Shown here: positions 42,900-54,200 of the stretch, piece by piece
Layout: the number at the start of each line of letters is the position of its first letter
How positions within the stretch are numbered: the stretch's first letter is position 1
Source of the DNA: Ficedula albicollis
Taxonomy: Eukaryota; Chordata; Aves; Passeriformes; Muscicapidae
NCBI RefSeq assembly: GCF_000247815.1
Contig: NC_021677.1
Coordinates: forward strand, 7,766,447 to 7,830,446
DNA: 64,000 bases
Direction: 5' to 3'
The notes under the pieces: generated by a model
Told to the model about the DNA's origin: nothing
Databases searched by the model: none
Seen by the model: only the letters and a program-made list of their open reading frames with translations
Position numbers and translations under genes: made by a program

Positions 42900-43500
42900 T
42901 GTCAAGAAAATTAATCCACAAACACCAGAGGTTTATGTCCAAAAAGGAGACAGAGGAGTCCTTTTTTCTTTATTCGAATAAAGGGAGAGGCCCTGGGATC
43001 TCAAATTTTTGGAGGACACAGCCTCCTTTTTATCCTAATTTCCCAGCTGCATTTCCCTCTCTCTTTCCCCATTGGCTGAGGTACTTGAGAGGTACAGACT
43101 TTCCAGAACACCTGATGCCTGAGATTCCCCTCTAAAGCATAACCCTCTCTATTAATCTTTAATTCTTATAGAATTCATAGCTTTTCCCCATTGCTTCTTT
43201 CATCTTCCAATATCCAATTTCATTTATCAGCAAACCTGCAGTTTGTTTGTAAAGGCAGATATCTTTTTCCATTCATCAGTCAGTGGAATCCATCCCATTG
43301 TTTCTTTTATCTCTTAGCTCTAGCCTTATCTACCAGCAAATCCACAGCTCATTTGTCAAGACAAATCCTACATTCCTCTCAGGACCTCTTGATTTCTTCC
43401 AGTCCTACCCCATGTTCATTCATACATTCCCCCTCGGAAATACCACAGACATGACCCATTGATCAACCACATGAAATTCCCGGCTACAAGCAGGGAATTT
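42900..43500 (-). mobile_element. LTR-like element with readable promoter signals
   Basis: On the minus strand the order is a CCAAT box (43071-43075), a GGATAAAAAGG TATA box (43025-43035), then AATAAA (42969-42974) about 50 bp further on, then a U5-like segment ending near CTTGACA at 42900. The + strand text, from a TTTATGTCCAAAAAGGAG segment to TCATACATTCCCCC, resembles a passerine LTR that I remember. I could not find a matching target duplication. Similar-looking sequence may continue to about 43790, so the right border is uncertain. No coding region is visible. Confidence 0.65.
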
Positions 43501-46410
43501 GTAGATTTTTATTAAAGATATCCATTTGCCAGGGCTGAAACCATAACTGAAACACATCCACAGCCTTCTGGAACATGTAAGTACCAGGAACAGGCACAGG
43601 AATGACTGCGGATATTCATTTGCGGATATTCTCTTTTAACCGTCCCAGGTTTCTGCAGCTTACATGTCAGCATAGAAATGTCTTTCTCTTGAGAGAGACC
43701 TGGTTATCCCAAGCAACAGACACATCAAAAATTCCAACTGAAGACAGGGAGAATGATGGTGGCTGTTCATTATTTATTGAAAACAAGTTGAGCACTTCTC
43801 AAATTTCACTTAAATATTTTAAAAGTCTGATTATCTGTCTAGTCTCAGACTTCATAGCACACGAAGGAAAAAAGATTATGCCTTAATATTCCACATTCAA
43901 AAGGGCCTAATTTCATTATAGAACTGCATTTTTGTTCTGTGCAAAATTCAATAAATTGTGGTTGTGTATTAACAAAATATTGAAGAGGAAATGAAAAGTA
44001 TATTCAGTCAGGTCTCATTTTCATAAAATCATAAGCATAGACAAGAAGGAATAGAAATAGGGCACATTGGAAGCCTTCATTATTTAAGTCACATGTAAGC
44101 ACTTCTTTCATCAACAGAGACTAAAGAAAGGAGAATTATACTACAGATCAGTTTTGTTTTTCTTCAACATGAGATAGGTAAAGATAGCAGACTAGGACTT
44201 ATTAATAAGTGAAAGAAGGCCTTAAAAATCTGAAGAAATAATAAACTGATCCGCCCGGCTGTAACTCCTCCAAGTTATTCTGTCTCAATCCAAACACCTT
44301 CAACACTGGTCCTCTAAAAAGACCTTTTCAATCTTTCCTTGCCTTTTACAATACACCAGTGTTGCTCAATTCATTTAAGGCTTAATTCATGAATAAGAAA
44401 CCACATTTACTCCATGCTTCTGTTTGGGATCTATCATACAGCTGGGATGAAAGGGCCTCGATTCAGAATTTGCCAGGAAGTTGGGTTACAGCATTACAGG
44501 GGCAAAGTTTAGGCCAATACAATGAAGCCCACAAAAATTTGAGTAATATGCACTTCTCATCACAATACACAGGAACTTACACTTACCAAGTTCCACAAAA
44601 TACTCCTTACAGAACCCAAAGGTCTCGTTAAAGAGAACACGAACAGAGACTGTGGGCATCAAGTATTTCTCACCCTAGGCTGAAAATGCTGGGATGGGGA
44701 AAAAAGGAGATAGCAATTGTAGCAGAATGTAAAGCTGTCTGTTCTCCAGGGCTACATGGCTGCTGACCAGAATAAATAATGATTTTCCTCATCTGAATCT
44801 TAGGAAACACTTTGGGGATCACATGCATATTGCACAATGTTTAGAGAGCGGGGAGAGGAAAGCACCCTCTAGTCCTGGACAGGAGGGGTTGTGAGCAGCT
44901 CCCAAAGCCCACTCGTGATGCTCAGGAACACCAAAAGCATCTGTGTGGCTGCCTCCATTGGGCAGCAGCCCCCTCAGTATGCAGTTCACATACAGCTTTA
45001 CCTCCACAAGAGAAGGAAACATTCAGCATGGAGGGGGAAAAAAAGCAAAATCCATTAGAGTTCCAAAACATTAAACATTGGAACAGAGTGCTTGTATCTT
45101 ACAGAGTGTTTGCTATGAAATTCTCAATTGCCAAATGAAATGCATCAGTGCAAAAAATAGCAAAGAAATATCAAACGATGCCATCATGTCCAGAACCGCA
45201 AGCATTTCCTTGTATTCACTATCCCCACAGCCAGACAGGGAGGTTCCTCCACACAGTGTGACTGTAACTTCCCTTGTAGAAATACCACGGGGGCTGGAAT
45301 AATGCATTGAATGTGGTTTTTAACGCTGATGATTCAGCTCAGAAGTGGCACACACAGAGCCAGGCTCGCTTGAGCATCACACTGCATCTGCCAGCAGCAG
45401 TCAGAGATGCTGGGAGTATCCCCTACAATTGTTAACCAAATGGAAAGATTCTCCTTTATCTACTTCACCGAGCCATTACACAAATCGCCACCTCCTTTTG
45501 CCAGAGCAGGGGTGTGGGAACGAGGTGCAGTTTGCAGCTGAATGGGAAATTTTTGGTTACAAAGGGATGAGCCCAGTTTCAGCAGCGATGGGGTTCTCCC
45601 TATCTGCACCTGCTCCTGCTACTTTTAGAATGCTGGGCTTGATCCTCCTGCAGAACTACATCCAGTGCAAACTGAAGACACAGAAATGAAATAGTGAGGC
45701 TCCTTGATCAAGGGAATAACTGCTGAGGGTTGTTTAAAGCAAAGCTTATCAGCTCATCTAGTAATAACATACCCCAGTTCCCATTCTGCCTCTTCTCTTC
45801 ATCCATATCTCAATCTCTCTACGTAGGAATGCAGAAGCCTCACCCTGGCAAAATTCCCAACTCTTTACAGTCAAAGCTCTTTCTTGGTTCCCTTTGTGCC
45901 ACCTTCTAGCTCCTCTCTCGCCCTTGTATCCAACTGTCCTCAGACACCGGGCTCCTTCTTGCAGTCCTACTCCTCTCTTCCAGCCCACATCCTTCCTCAG
46001 ACCTTTTGTATCAACCATCCCATTGGTTTCTTATCACACTCTTCTCGTCTTCAACATCCTACCACAAAACATTGCTCTTCTTCCTTAACGGAAACTGTAA
46101 TCTGTTAAACTAACATCCAGATCCTGGTTTTCATCTGTATTCCCAGTCTCTGTGACCCACCTGCTGTACAGCCAGTCTGTTCCTTACTGCTGTGCAGAGA
46201 CACCTGTTTTAGAGCAAGAATTACATCTCCCCGTACAGTTGTCCATGTTCAACTGCAATTAAATCTAAGAAAATCCCATTCAGCTCTTGACTAGAAGAGT
46301 CAAGAACTGCTTTACGTACTTCAAGGAATGAACTAATGGCAGTATGACAAATCTCTAACAAGCACATCCAAATTATGACTTAGATTTTTAACTCCCCAGT
46401 TAAAAAATGT
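43501..46410. other. Gene-free stretch, possible LTR or proviral tail at left
   Basis: The first 300 bp may belong to the neighbouring LTR element. The rest is apparently single-copy. A pyrimidine-rich patch lies at 45780-46085. A 114-codon frame at 45345-45689 is unrecognised. Confidence 0.45.
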
Positions 46411-46534
46411 GTTCCACATACAAGAATGGCAGGGTAGGAGAAAAAAATATTTCACAAGGTGTCTGCATGTATGTTCCACATACAAGAATGGCAGGGCAGG
46501 AGAAAAAAATATTTCACAAGGTGTCTGCAATCCT
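46411..46534 (+). repeat. Two-copy tandem duplication, 62-bp unit
   Basis: Positions 46411-46472 are repeated at 46473-46534. I see one difference within the matched part (GGGTAGG versus GGGCAGG), apart from the unit ends. The unit starts GTTCCACATACAAG. Confidence 0.9.
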
Positions 46535-48445
46535 TCCAAATTTTAGATATGAAATTCAATCTAAGCTTCAAGCACCAACACACTTAAAGTGCCAAAATAA
46601 GATGATCAGAGTATTTTTGACATGTATTTTTATATTTTCATTCTTATACTGAGAAACATCTGGATTCTTACTGTAACATGCCTAAAACTCAGCCTAAGTT
46701 TGTTATTCCAAGAAGAAACCACATGCAACACAAAAACATACAGCCCCTGGCCCAGGCAAAAAAATTGCAAATGAGCTAACTGCAAAACATTACTAACTTT
46801 TTTATAATCCATGGTTTTCAGAAGCCCTAAAGACAGTCAAGTCAAATTTTATAATGCCTTGGAACGTATTATACATCAAATAAATATTAGTGGAGGTTTG
46901 CAAAGGCATAAAGGCTATCAGAGTGCCCAGCTCCCCGTGAAATCCAGTGGAAAGAAAGGAACTTTTCACAGGAAAAAAGGTAAGTACTGCAAGAACTTGA
47001 GTGAGTTTATGAGAGTAGATCGAGAATCTTGGAAATCCTTACCTGAGCTGTCATCTCACTGGTTTCTAAAAGTGGATAGGACACATGGCATCAATCCAAA
47101 ATCCTGCTCTGCACCAACACCCACCAAAGACCTCAGTCTTGACAGGGTTGAAGAATTCAGCCCACATGTCATGGCCAAGCCTGGCCTGAGTCCAGGCATT
47201 ATGTCTTTTTTTATTTTCCCATCTGGACTGAGAAGCTCCCATTTAGTGGGTTTCCTCAGATCATCTCATAAAACTCACTTGCACTGGTTACCACTTAGGG
47301 TGTTTTTTTAAAAAGGAAAATAAACTGCAATACCAATGTCTTGGATATATTTTATAAATTCGCTTATTTGCTGTAATATTCTTAAGGGTAAAAAGATAGA
47401 ATAAATCAGAGAAGATGGATGGAAAGAAAAACCACAAATTCCAATCTTCTATTTTATCCACTAGGGAAAAAAAACTCTAAATATTTCTTCTTAACTACAA
47501 TCCTGGTCTTAAGTTCTCCCTTTAGCAGTTCATCCTAAGCAGAAATTACATTTTTCCACATTGTTTAACCCTGCCCTGTCCCAGAGATAGTTCTTGAGTT
47601 TTGTACCCTTCAAAACAGCTGCTTTTTCTTAACTTATCCAAAAGGTGAAAAGAGGAGACAGAGGGAGCATGGAAAAAGGGCTGTTTGGGACTGTCTTTTG
47701 GCTTTAGCCAAATATCATCCATGAGAGTAGGAAACTAATAGATGTGATGGGGTGAAGGTTCTTGACTGTTTACAATTAAACACCCAAACCACAGGATATT
47801 TATTATTTTGTCTTTGACATGCAAATTTTAGGAATCCAAAATAGTGTTCTCAAAAACATTTTTATATGGTGCTGAATTATGGTTCACAGTTCTGATGTAA
47901 AAAAAAAATCACCTTGCTCCAAATGTGTTTGTGCTGACAGCTCTATCAAAAAGCTATTAAAACCTGCAGATTGTTTTAAAAGCTGTTGGAAGAAACACAA
48001 TTTCCATTTAATTGTGTACATTCATGGAGAGGGTTTTATAAGCTTTACAGATGCTTATTTCTGCTATTTCAGCAGAACTCCCCCCTGGCTGCATGAAGCT
48101 CCTGGAATCTGCAGCACCTCTCCATATTTCTCTGTCGTCTAAAAACTTCCTAAATTCCCATAGAGAGATAAAAGGCACTCTAATACATAAAAGGGGGAAA
48201 GGAACTATTTCCCAGGGCTGGGAGTGCCATTTCTCGTATGATTTATCTCTCCATTCTAGTAAACAGCAACTTCTTGCTGCAGCTACAATCTCAGCTGGCA
48301 AAGAGGACTGAAGGACTTGCCTATTCCTAGGAGCATCGAGGATTAGGCCACTTGAAAGGCTGAGAGAAGATTCTGTGAGGGAGCTGCCTGATGTATCCAT
48401 CATCCGGAATGCAGCTCTCCAGCTTCCAGCCTCATTTGCACACAC
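46535..48445. other. Gene-free stretch, with the longest non-homopolymer frames
   Basis: It contains a 166-codon + strand frame (46811-47311) and a 145-codon minus-strand frame (48008-48445). Neither has a recognisable domain, signal peptide or splice-site context, and frames of this length occur by chance in 64 kb. I therefore do not annotate them as genes. A clean experiment to check them would be RNA-seq. Confidence 0.45.
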
Positions 48446-48469
48446 AAATTAAATTAAATTAAATTAAAT
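48446..48469 (+). repeat. AAATT pentanucleotide microsatellite
   Basis: Almost five AAATT units in a row. Confidence 0.9.
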
Positions 48470-50015
48470 GTGCCAAAAGAATACTGAGATTCTGCATAAT
48501 GTGCACCTTAAATTTTAAATGGAATTGCTTCCTATACCCATGTTTGCCTTCACACTGTAAATACAGAAGGGTGTAACCCTTAACAGGCTCTTATCAGTTA
48601 ACTATATAGAAATAAGAAACAGTTGGTGAGTTTTTAAAAGTATTGACTCAGCAGTTTACTACAAGAGATGACTTGGCTATGCTGAAAGGAAAGACTGCGG
48701 GGAAAAAAAAAGATTTCTCTGTAGGTCATTGGCTCTCAGTTATGTTCCATTTACGACTACACAACAAATTTCAGCCTGTAGTGAGGAAGAATATAATTCC
48801 TCTGCTTCCTCTCCCACCCCTTCATATAACAAAATAGTGAATTATTTATGCAGTATTTACTTGCCAGATTTTTAAATATCAGTTAAGGTTTTTGCCAATA
48901 AATAAGAATAGTAATAAAAAAAAAATCACAAAACATCATTGTTTTTTACAGGCCAAGGCATTAGAGCATGCTAAAATACATCCTATCATCTGATGAGCCT
49001 TATCTCACAAAAAATACATGTGAGCACTTCCACAGAATTAAACAAGATGCTTCACTTGACTTGTTCACACAAGCTTGCTCAACTGGAGCTCCAAGATTTT
49101 ATGAACAAGACTTGAATGAAAATGTCATTTTACAGGGGTATCTGAAGCAAGTGATGATTCATTCATCACAGACAGGTAGAACATATGGGCCTGGCTAGGC
49201 GCAAGGAAAAAGGAATTGGAGAATGAGAACTTGTCCCTTTATATTCAGAAAAGTATCACCAACACTGACAAAACAGCAGAGTATGAAATTAAAATGATAT
49301 TTTATTTACAGAAATTAGTTTCCATCTTTGCTTTCTCCTCCTCTTTATTTCTAGACTATTGACCATAAAAGCACCCAATACAGAGCTTATTATTGACGAT
49401 TATTATTAGACTGTAGTGCTGAAATATTTGGTATCTTATTTTCTGGAAACATTTCTACTGTCCTAAACACAACCATTCCTAAACATCTCTAAAAATCACT
49501 GACTGAAGCCTTGCAAATCATTAAACCAAGTTTAGATTCAGTCCAGATCCTTGAAGGAAGCACAGTTCCAGGTAATGTCCTAATTGCCCCATGAGATCCT
49601 GCACGTATGTTTTGACCTAAATGGTTTACAAGCTTTTAAGCAGTGCTTGAATTCAAAAACAGAGCCAGAAACAGACACATTTCTCATTTATGGCACCTTC
49701 AAAAAGGGTTTTCCACTACTGAGTGTAGTAAAGCCCAAGAAAGGAAGCTGTGGAAATTGGACAGAAAACAAGGGACATGGAACTCTGGGACAGCAAGGAA
49801 AGAGCAGGAATACCATGACACAGCTAAACAGAACAGCTTAAACACATTTTCTAGGTAGGAAAAAGGAAATAATCTTATGGTAAACCCTGGATTTATTTAA
49901 ACACTTCGATTGACAGCAAGGACGGGAAACATCTCACAAGAGTTTTGCTATATTGAACTCAATGTGTTTCAAAAAAAATCCAAATGAAACCACCCAACCA
50001 TCAGCATGTGGCACG
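48470..50015. other. Gene-free stretch, nothing recognised
   Basis: AT-rich, apparently single-copy sequence. The frames are at most 85 codons. Confidence 0.5.
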
Positions 50016-50135
50016 TACAGATAAAGCCAATGTTCTATATCATCACAATTTCATCAGAGCCTTTGAAGCCACACATACAGATAAAGCCAATGTTCTACAT
50101 CATCACAATTTCATCAGAGCCTTTGAAGCCACACA
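50016..50135 (+). repeat. Two-copy tandem duplication, 60-bp unit
   Basis: Positions 50016-50075 are repeated at 50076-50135 with one difference (CTATAT versus CTACAT). The unit is a multiple of three, so a 20-residue repeat appears in the short + strand frame at 50006-50200. That frame is not otherwise supported as a gene. Confidence 0.92.
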
Positions 50136-51012
50136 CCTTTGATCTGGGGCAAGTGATAAACGTGTTCTGTTTTAAGTGGACTATTACATGTTCTGTTTAA
50201 CACAATGGTAGGTCTGAGCCAGCACAGCCACGGTGCAATGAGGAAATAACCTGAATGGAACAGTCACAAAAAACAGAAGCATCTGCTCCATGCCTTTCAG
50301 ATAAACAGGTGACTGGGTGCCTAAGAGTTTCTACAGTCATGACAAATAACACCCACCCAGCCTGGGGGATGAAGGACTGGGCACAAACTATTTGCAGAGT
50401 AGAAGTCTTGCCTTTGCATTTCTGAGTACTAGTGTGAGGAAGCGTGGCTTGCAAATATTTCCCAGTACAACCAGACAGGACCCAAAGGCAACAAACCTTC
50501 TAAGGCACCCTTTCCAATAAAAATGAGCCAAACCCAGGGTATTTGTAAGAAATGCTTTCCAATTTTGGGACACACCAATGGAATGCCCATTCAGAAGCTG
50601 AATCTCTCATTATAAGGCCTTAATGCAAGCCCCAGTTTCAGTCAAAGGCAGCAAGAGTGTCCTAAACTTTGCTACCTGAGTTTTTTTCTAAGCAGACTAG
50701 ATTTCCACAGGTCTAATAAAAACAGCTCTCAGATGCTTCCAGTCCTTCAATTTGGAATTCAACTTCCTACATTGTAATGGTTCTGAATCCCTTAATTTAT
50801 CATAAACCTTAACCAGAGATGTTTCATTGTTTAAGATGAGATTGGCTCAAAATGCATTCTAAGCTGATCTCAAAGTATTTGTGTAGGTTTGGTTGGCTGG
50901 TTTTTTAACTTCCTACCCTGAGTAACCAGCAGTTTCCTTGTGTTTCTAGTTTTTAAAGAAAGAATATTATGTCTGGGTTAATCTGAAGGCAACAAAGCAG
51001 AAAGCAGACAAG
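50136..51012. other. Gene-free stretch, nothing recognised
   Basis: Apparently single-copy sequence. Frames of 61 to 85 codons are unrecognised. Confidence 0.5.
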
Positions 51013-51122
51013 TGTACTTCAAAGTGTTACAATGTTAGGGGCAGCAAGCTTTAAAAAAAACAACAAAAAAAACCCCAACCAAACAACTGTACTTCAAAGT
51101 GTTACAATGTTAGGGGCAGCAA
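51013..51122 (+). repeat. Direct repeat, 35-bp copies spaced by 75 bp
   Basis: A segment starting TGTACTTCAAAGTGTTACA at 51013 recurs exactly from 51088. The A/C-rich tract lies between the copies and follows them, so the whole may be one duplicated unit whose A/C part has since changed in length. Confidence 0.88.
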
Positions 51123-51254
51123 ACCCAAACAAACAACAAAACAAACAAACAAACAACCTTTTTTTGTGTTCTTATTGACCAAAACAACAACAAAAAAACA
51201 CCAAATAAAATTAACAAACAAAACAAACAAACAAAAACAAACAAAAAAACCCCA
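51053..51254 (+). repeat. A/C-rich (AAAC)n low-complexity region
   Basis: Irregular AAAC, AAACC and CAA units dominate 51053-51087, 51121-51157 and 51180-51254. They are interrupted by the second 35-bp repeat copy and by a T-rich spacer. It is the longest member of the A/C tract class in this window. Confidence 0.9.
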
Positions 51255-54200
51255 CTTACTTTCTATTCTAATGCCCTGGGTTGGATATTATGGCCCTCAC
51301 TAGAATCTCATAAGCCAATAAATATGACACTATTCCTTTATCTCTTACACCTCCCCCTAAAAACTTTTTGAAGCTCTGAAGTCTCCGTGTGCTCTTTCCT
51401 AGTATCAGTACCTTTCCCTGCAGCTCAACACAGTACAGTTACCTGCCCAAAAAGTGACAAGCAGGCTGTAAAGAACTGGTAATAAACATGAAATAATTGT
51501 CCAAGTGGCAGACTAGTGGCATATCTGTTAATAATACTATACAAACAGCCCCTCAACCCACAGAGCTGCTAAAGTGGAAGAAGCAAACAAAAACCAGCGA
51601 TTATCAATAGTCCAGTGAAAGGGACAGTCAACTGTAGGGAATCATGGGAATGTGAACCTAAGTGTGCAAATTCCAATGTTTAAAATATTTGGGTTGAATG
51701 CCTGTTCGGGATTTGTTGTTATTGTTGTTGCTAGGAAAATGGAGCGGAGGGAAAGAAAAAATACAATCCATTTGCAATCCTAATCATATTTGTCAATGTT
51801 GTCACTGCTTAAAGGCTGACTGGAACTCTCCTGTTATTGGGGAAGATGTCTCATGGAACAAAGGAACTGTACAAAATCTCCCTTCTGGTCTGTGTTTGGC
51901 CCCACACTTTTTTTTGATAGGGAGAGAAGTAACTTTCAGTGGATGCATTGTTGCCCCTTGTTGCACACCTCTTCCTGCAGAATAAATCACTTTCTGAAAA
52001 AACTCTTGGCCCACAATACCCAGCTCCTGAAGCTGCCATAGTAGAACACAACAATAATTTAGCTATATATGAGTATTTATTATATCCTTATCTCTGGGAT
52101 GAATACTATTGAGCAAATTAATTTGAGCCATAAAACGTTACTATCAGAATAAAATATACTTATTTTCATAACTACAAGACAGTGACAATATTTATGCAGT
52201 TAAATGGACTTCATAATCAGCACATTGTGGGCAGCTTTTAACTTAGCCTAGCAATAAATGTTTCTGATGTGCAGTTTTTCCTCATTATATATAGAAAACA
52301 GGGTACAAAAGCTTAAACTCACCTAAGTGAGTTTTTCCATTGCTGCTAATTTATGCTCAATTCTGTCCTCTATATTTTTAGCTCAGACTAAGGTAGTTCA
52401 GCCAGGTTTTTTGCAATTTAACATTAAATATCCCACAGTAATTGCCTTTAACAGTAATGTTTGTATTTTGGGATAAAACCCCACACACTTCTAATCTAGG
52501 GCTCCCTTGAGGTCTTGATACAGAGATGAAGATGTTTATAAATGGCTGGAGCAGCTTTAAGAGCATTCTCAACATCTCAACCCTTTCTCCTCTTCCTGGA
52601 TAACCACAGAGAAGCACAAGCGTTCAATACTCCTTTGGGACTTGGGAATTATTCACGTGGGATCTTCCAATAAGTAGAGGAGGAAAAAAACCCTCAGTTT
52701 GTACTCTGTTCTCTCAATAGCAGAGGGTCTGATAAAGTCAGGTGCTACACAACTTCTACAAGCAGCCAAACACCACTAAACACAAGGCTCTTAAAAGTGC
52801 AGCTCAGATGGGACCATTTTCAGTTGACTTCCACTCACAGTCCCATCACTGGGAGCTTGACAGCTGCTCTGAGTTTCTTCAGTATATTGGTTGTGAGGGT
52901 CTGAAGACTGTATATGTGTAACTACCTTGTTATAGAGATACTTTTTGCACCTTCAAACTATAAAATGTTAAGGAACAATTCTTTGACCCAGCATAGACTG
53001 GGCCTTTAAAAAAATAGCACTGCAATAGCACGAAAACAGCTCATAAAAGTAGGTTTATTCTCTTTCATACCTCATATTTGTACAATTATACTACATGAGT
53101 TATGAAAAATCTCACATAGTTCTGCAGTGACTAGATTTCCACTAATGGGATTTGAACACATATTCCAGCCCTTTCATCAGCAATAAGGAAACTGAATATT
53201 CTCTGCTAGTCAGCTGAATACAGTCATTATTTAACCCTCAGACAATGTATGGCAGCAAAGCCTAAATTTTCAAACTTGAGAAGGTGGTGAGCTCTGTGAG
53301 CTGACCCTGCTGAGGGCGGGCAGAAGCCAGGGAGACTCTTTGTAGGCAAGGGATAGAGACATACTTCATCTTCTAACGAGAAAAAAATTCGACAAATCTG
53401 ACACACTGCTGAAGCTACAAATAAGGAAAACCATCAGGCTCACTCAAAATTATGGGTATGGACTGCGCATAGAGACAACAGGAAAGGTAGGAAGATACCT
53501 TTAAACTCCCTCAGGAGTTTAGAGATAACACTACAACCCCAACAGACATCAACTTCATCCCTTTATTTGGGAATGCTTCATAAACAAGGATAGACATAAG
53601 GACAAGAGTAAGTCCAACCACATTACACTGCAGGGAGGTTCCTTTATTTTTACTCTCACTCCAAACAGTGACAAATACAAAAGTGAGACAGAAGGAGGTA
53701 TCAGCTCCCACTAGGGTGCAGTGCAAGTGCTCTTTGAGCACATCTTCCTCGTGTGAGCTACAGCATATCCCTGTGTGATCTTAGCTGGAGACATAAATAC
53801 ATCCCCAAAGGATGTCTCTCAGACACACTATTTGACACCAAGCAACAACATAAATGTGGCCAGAACAACAAGAGAGACCAATCCACACATCTGCAATAAG
53901 ATGGTTAAACTGTAATACATTCCAATTTTTTTATTTCAGCATCCAGAAAGAATTTTGCCATAAAGCATCAACACGCTGTTGGTTTGTACAGTTGTATGTA
54001 TACTCACACTGAAGTTGCTTAAAGCAGATGAGACCCATAGAATGTTGCAAAATATTAAAATAAATTAAATTTGATGATGTGAAAAGGGTTTTATTTACTT
54101 TTAAAGGCAGACATTCCCCACTTCTGCTTAAACAGAGCAGATGGGGCATCCCACTTTGAGACACAAAGAAAACACAGGCTGAAGGAGGAAGCATCCCTAA

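Noticed and set aside
48008..48445. 145-codon minus-strand frame
   Set aside because: No recognisable domain, and it overlaps an equally open frame on the other strand. Length is compatible with chance.
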